Notes under the pieces: generated by a model | Told to the model about the DNA's origin: nothing | The model's input: the letters and a program-made list of their open reading frames with translations, nothing else | Databases searched by the model: none | Shown: in pieces, positions 42,432 through 42,547 of the stretch | How positions within the stretch are numbered: position 1 is the first letter of the stretch | Layout of the letters: every line of letters begins with the position of its first letter | Made by a program: the position numbers and the translations under genes | Source of the DNA: an uncultured Eudoraea sp. | GTDB taxonomy: Bacteria > Bacteroidota > Bacteroidia > Flavobacteriales > Flavobacteriaceae | Direction: 5' to 3' | Assembly: GCA_947258405.1 (NCBI GenBank) | Contig: CAMYIE010000029.1 | Span: 1 to 42,547 of the forward strand | DNA length: 42,547 nt

Positions 42432-42547
42432 ATGAAAAAACCAACTTTACTTATTGTCATTCTTATATTATTCGGAAGTTTATCTCAAGCTCAGGAGAAA
42501 GTCTTCTATTCTTCCTTCAGGCCACAAGGATGGGATATTTACTTATC
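42432..42547 (+). CDS. Secreted protein, 3' end cut by window
   Basis: ATG 42432 lies 21 bases after the core. The visible 38 residues are a signal peptide (TLLIVILILFGSLSQAQ) followed by VFYSSFRPQGWDIYL. The latter resembles the opening of WD40-like/TolB-type beta-propeller (PD40) proteins, which is a guess from few residues. It is the first gene of the next cassette and continues past the window. Confidence 0.7.
   Translation, partial: MKKPTLLIVILILFGSLSQAQEKVFYSSFRPQGWDIYL

Larger units (their letters stand above)
25071..42547 (+). mobile_element. Gene-cassette array, integron-like, no integrase in window
   Basis: From 25071 to the window end all genes are on the plus strand and AT-rich, unrelated in function, one or two per unit, and start 15-320 bases after a GTT core. 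Units are separated by palindromic sites with GTT cores at 25071, 26319, 27684, 29593, 30335, 31596, 32220, 33048, 33515, 34209, 35439, 37239, 40614, 41185 and 42411. In at least seven units the bases after the unit's own first GTT are the reverse complement of the ...AAC box at its own end, as attC theory predicts for excised circles. Only some cores fit the classical GTTRRRY. No intI gene or attI is in the window, so array-without-integrase is the fitting label. Right end lies outside. Confidence 0.75.

Noticed and set aside
25071-42547. Conjugative element, prophage or insertion-sequence cluster
   Set aside because: No integrase, relaxase, transposase, portal, capsid or transfer gene is present in any frame; strand bias and site structure fit cassettes better.

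Overview
The window looks like chromosome of a marine Flavobacteriaceae (Bacteroidota). The evidence is a Na+-translocating NADH:quinone reductase operon, a type B type IX secretion C-terminal signal, the DUF5103 plug protein of the type IX translocon, Bacteroidota-type -7 boxes (TAnnTTTG), and Bacteroidota-style SdhA/SdhB, PruA, GpmI and Map. It splits into two parts with different character.

Part 1 (1 to about 24.7 kb) is housekeeping chromosome of moderate GC. It holds: two surface or secreted proteins; an M15 and an M48 peptidase; a 55-residue membrane protein; an ankyrin protein; gpmI and map; a methyltransferase; the minus-strand nqrABCDEF operon, followed by a small conserved gene and apbE (which flavinylates NqrB and NqrC); the T9SS plug gene, divergent from nqr; apaG; pruA; an NTF2-like lipoprotein; a membrane protein; and sdhAB. 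nqrA carries an out-of-frame deletion that removes about 25 conserved residues. sdhA has no sdhC upstream.

Two single-gene insertions lie in this part: a GxxExxY gene between map and the methyltransferase, and a four-helix-bundle gene between apaG and pruA. Each is flanked by a short-repeat array upstream and the inverted version of that array downstream. Solo heptamer arrays lie at 9992, 21217 and 27715.

Part 2 (about 25.07 kb to the end) is AT-rich accessory DNA in which every gene is on the plus strand. Unrelated genes, one or two per unit, are separated by palindromic sites that end in GTT-type cores, often within ACCGTT or GGGCnGTT. In the clearest units the bases just after the unit's first GTT are the reverse complement of a ...AAC box at the unit's own far end, and not of the neighbouring core. 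That is the signature of integron gene cassettes with attC sites. About 14 units can be delimited. No integrase gene is in the window, so this is an attC-array-without-integrase (CALIN-like) or a related cassette system in Bacteroidota.

The cargo is: two GNAT acetyltransferases, a porin-like protein, a LytTR regulator, NTF2-like proteins, a VOC protein, a mobile mystery protein A/B (HTH plus Fic) pair with three operator-like repeats exactly 32 bp apart, small membrane proteins, a methyltransferase, a GH30 glycosidase, an NCS1-type permease with mannitol dehydrogenase, a glutaminase, a GMC oxidoreductase fragment, and the start of a secreted protein cut by the window end.
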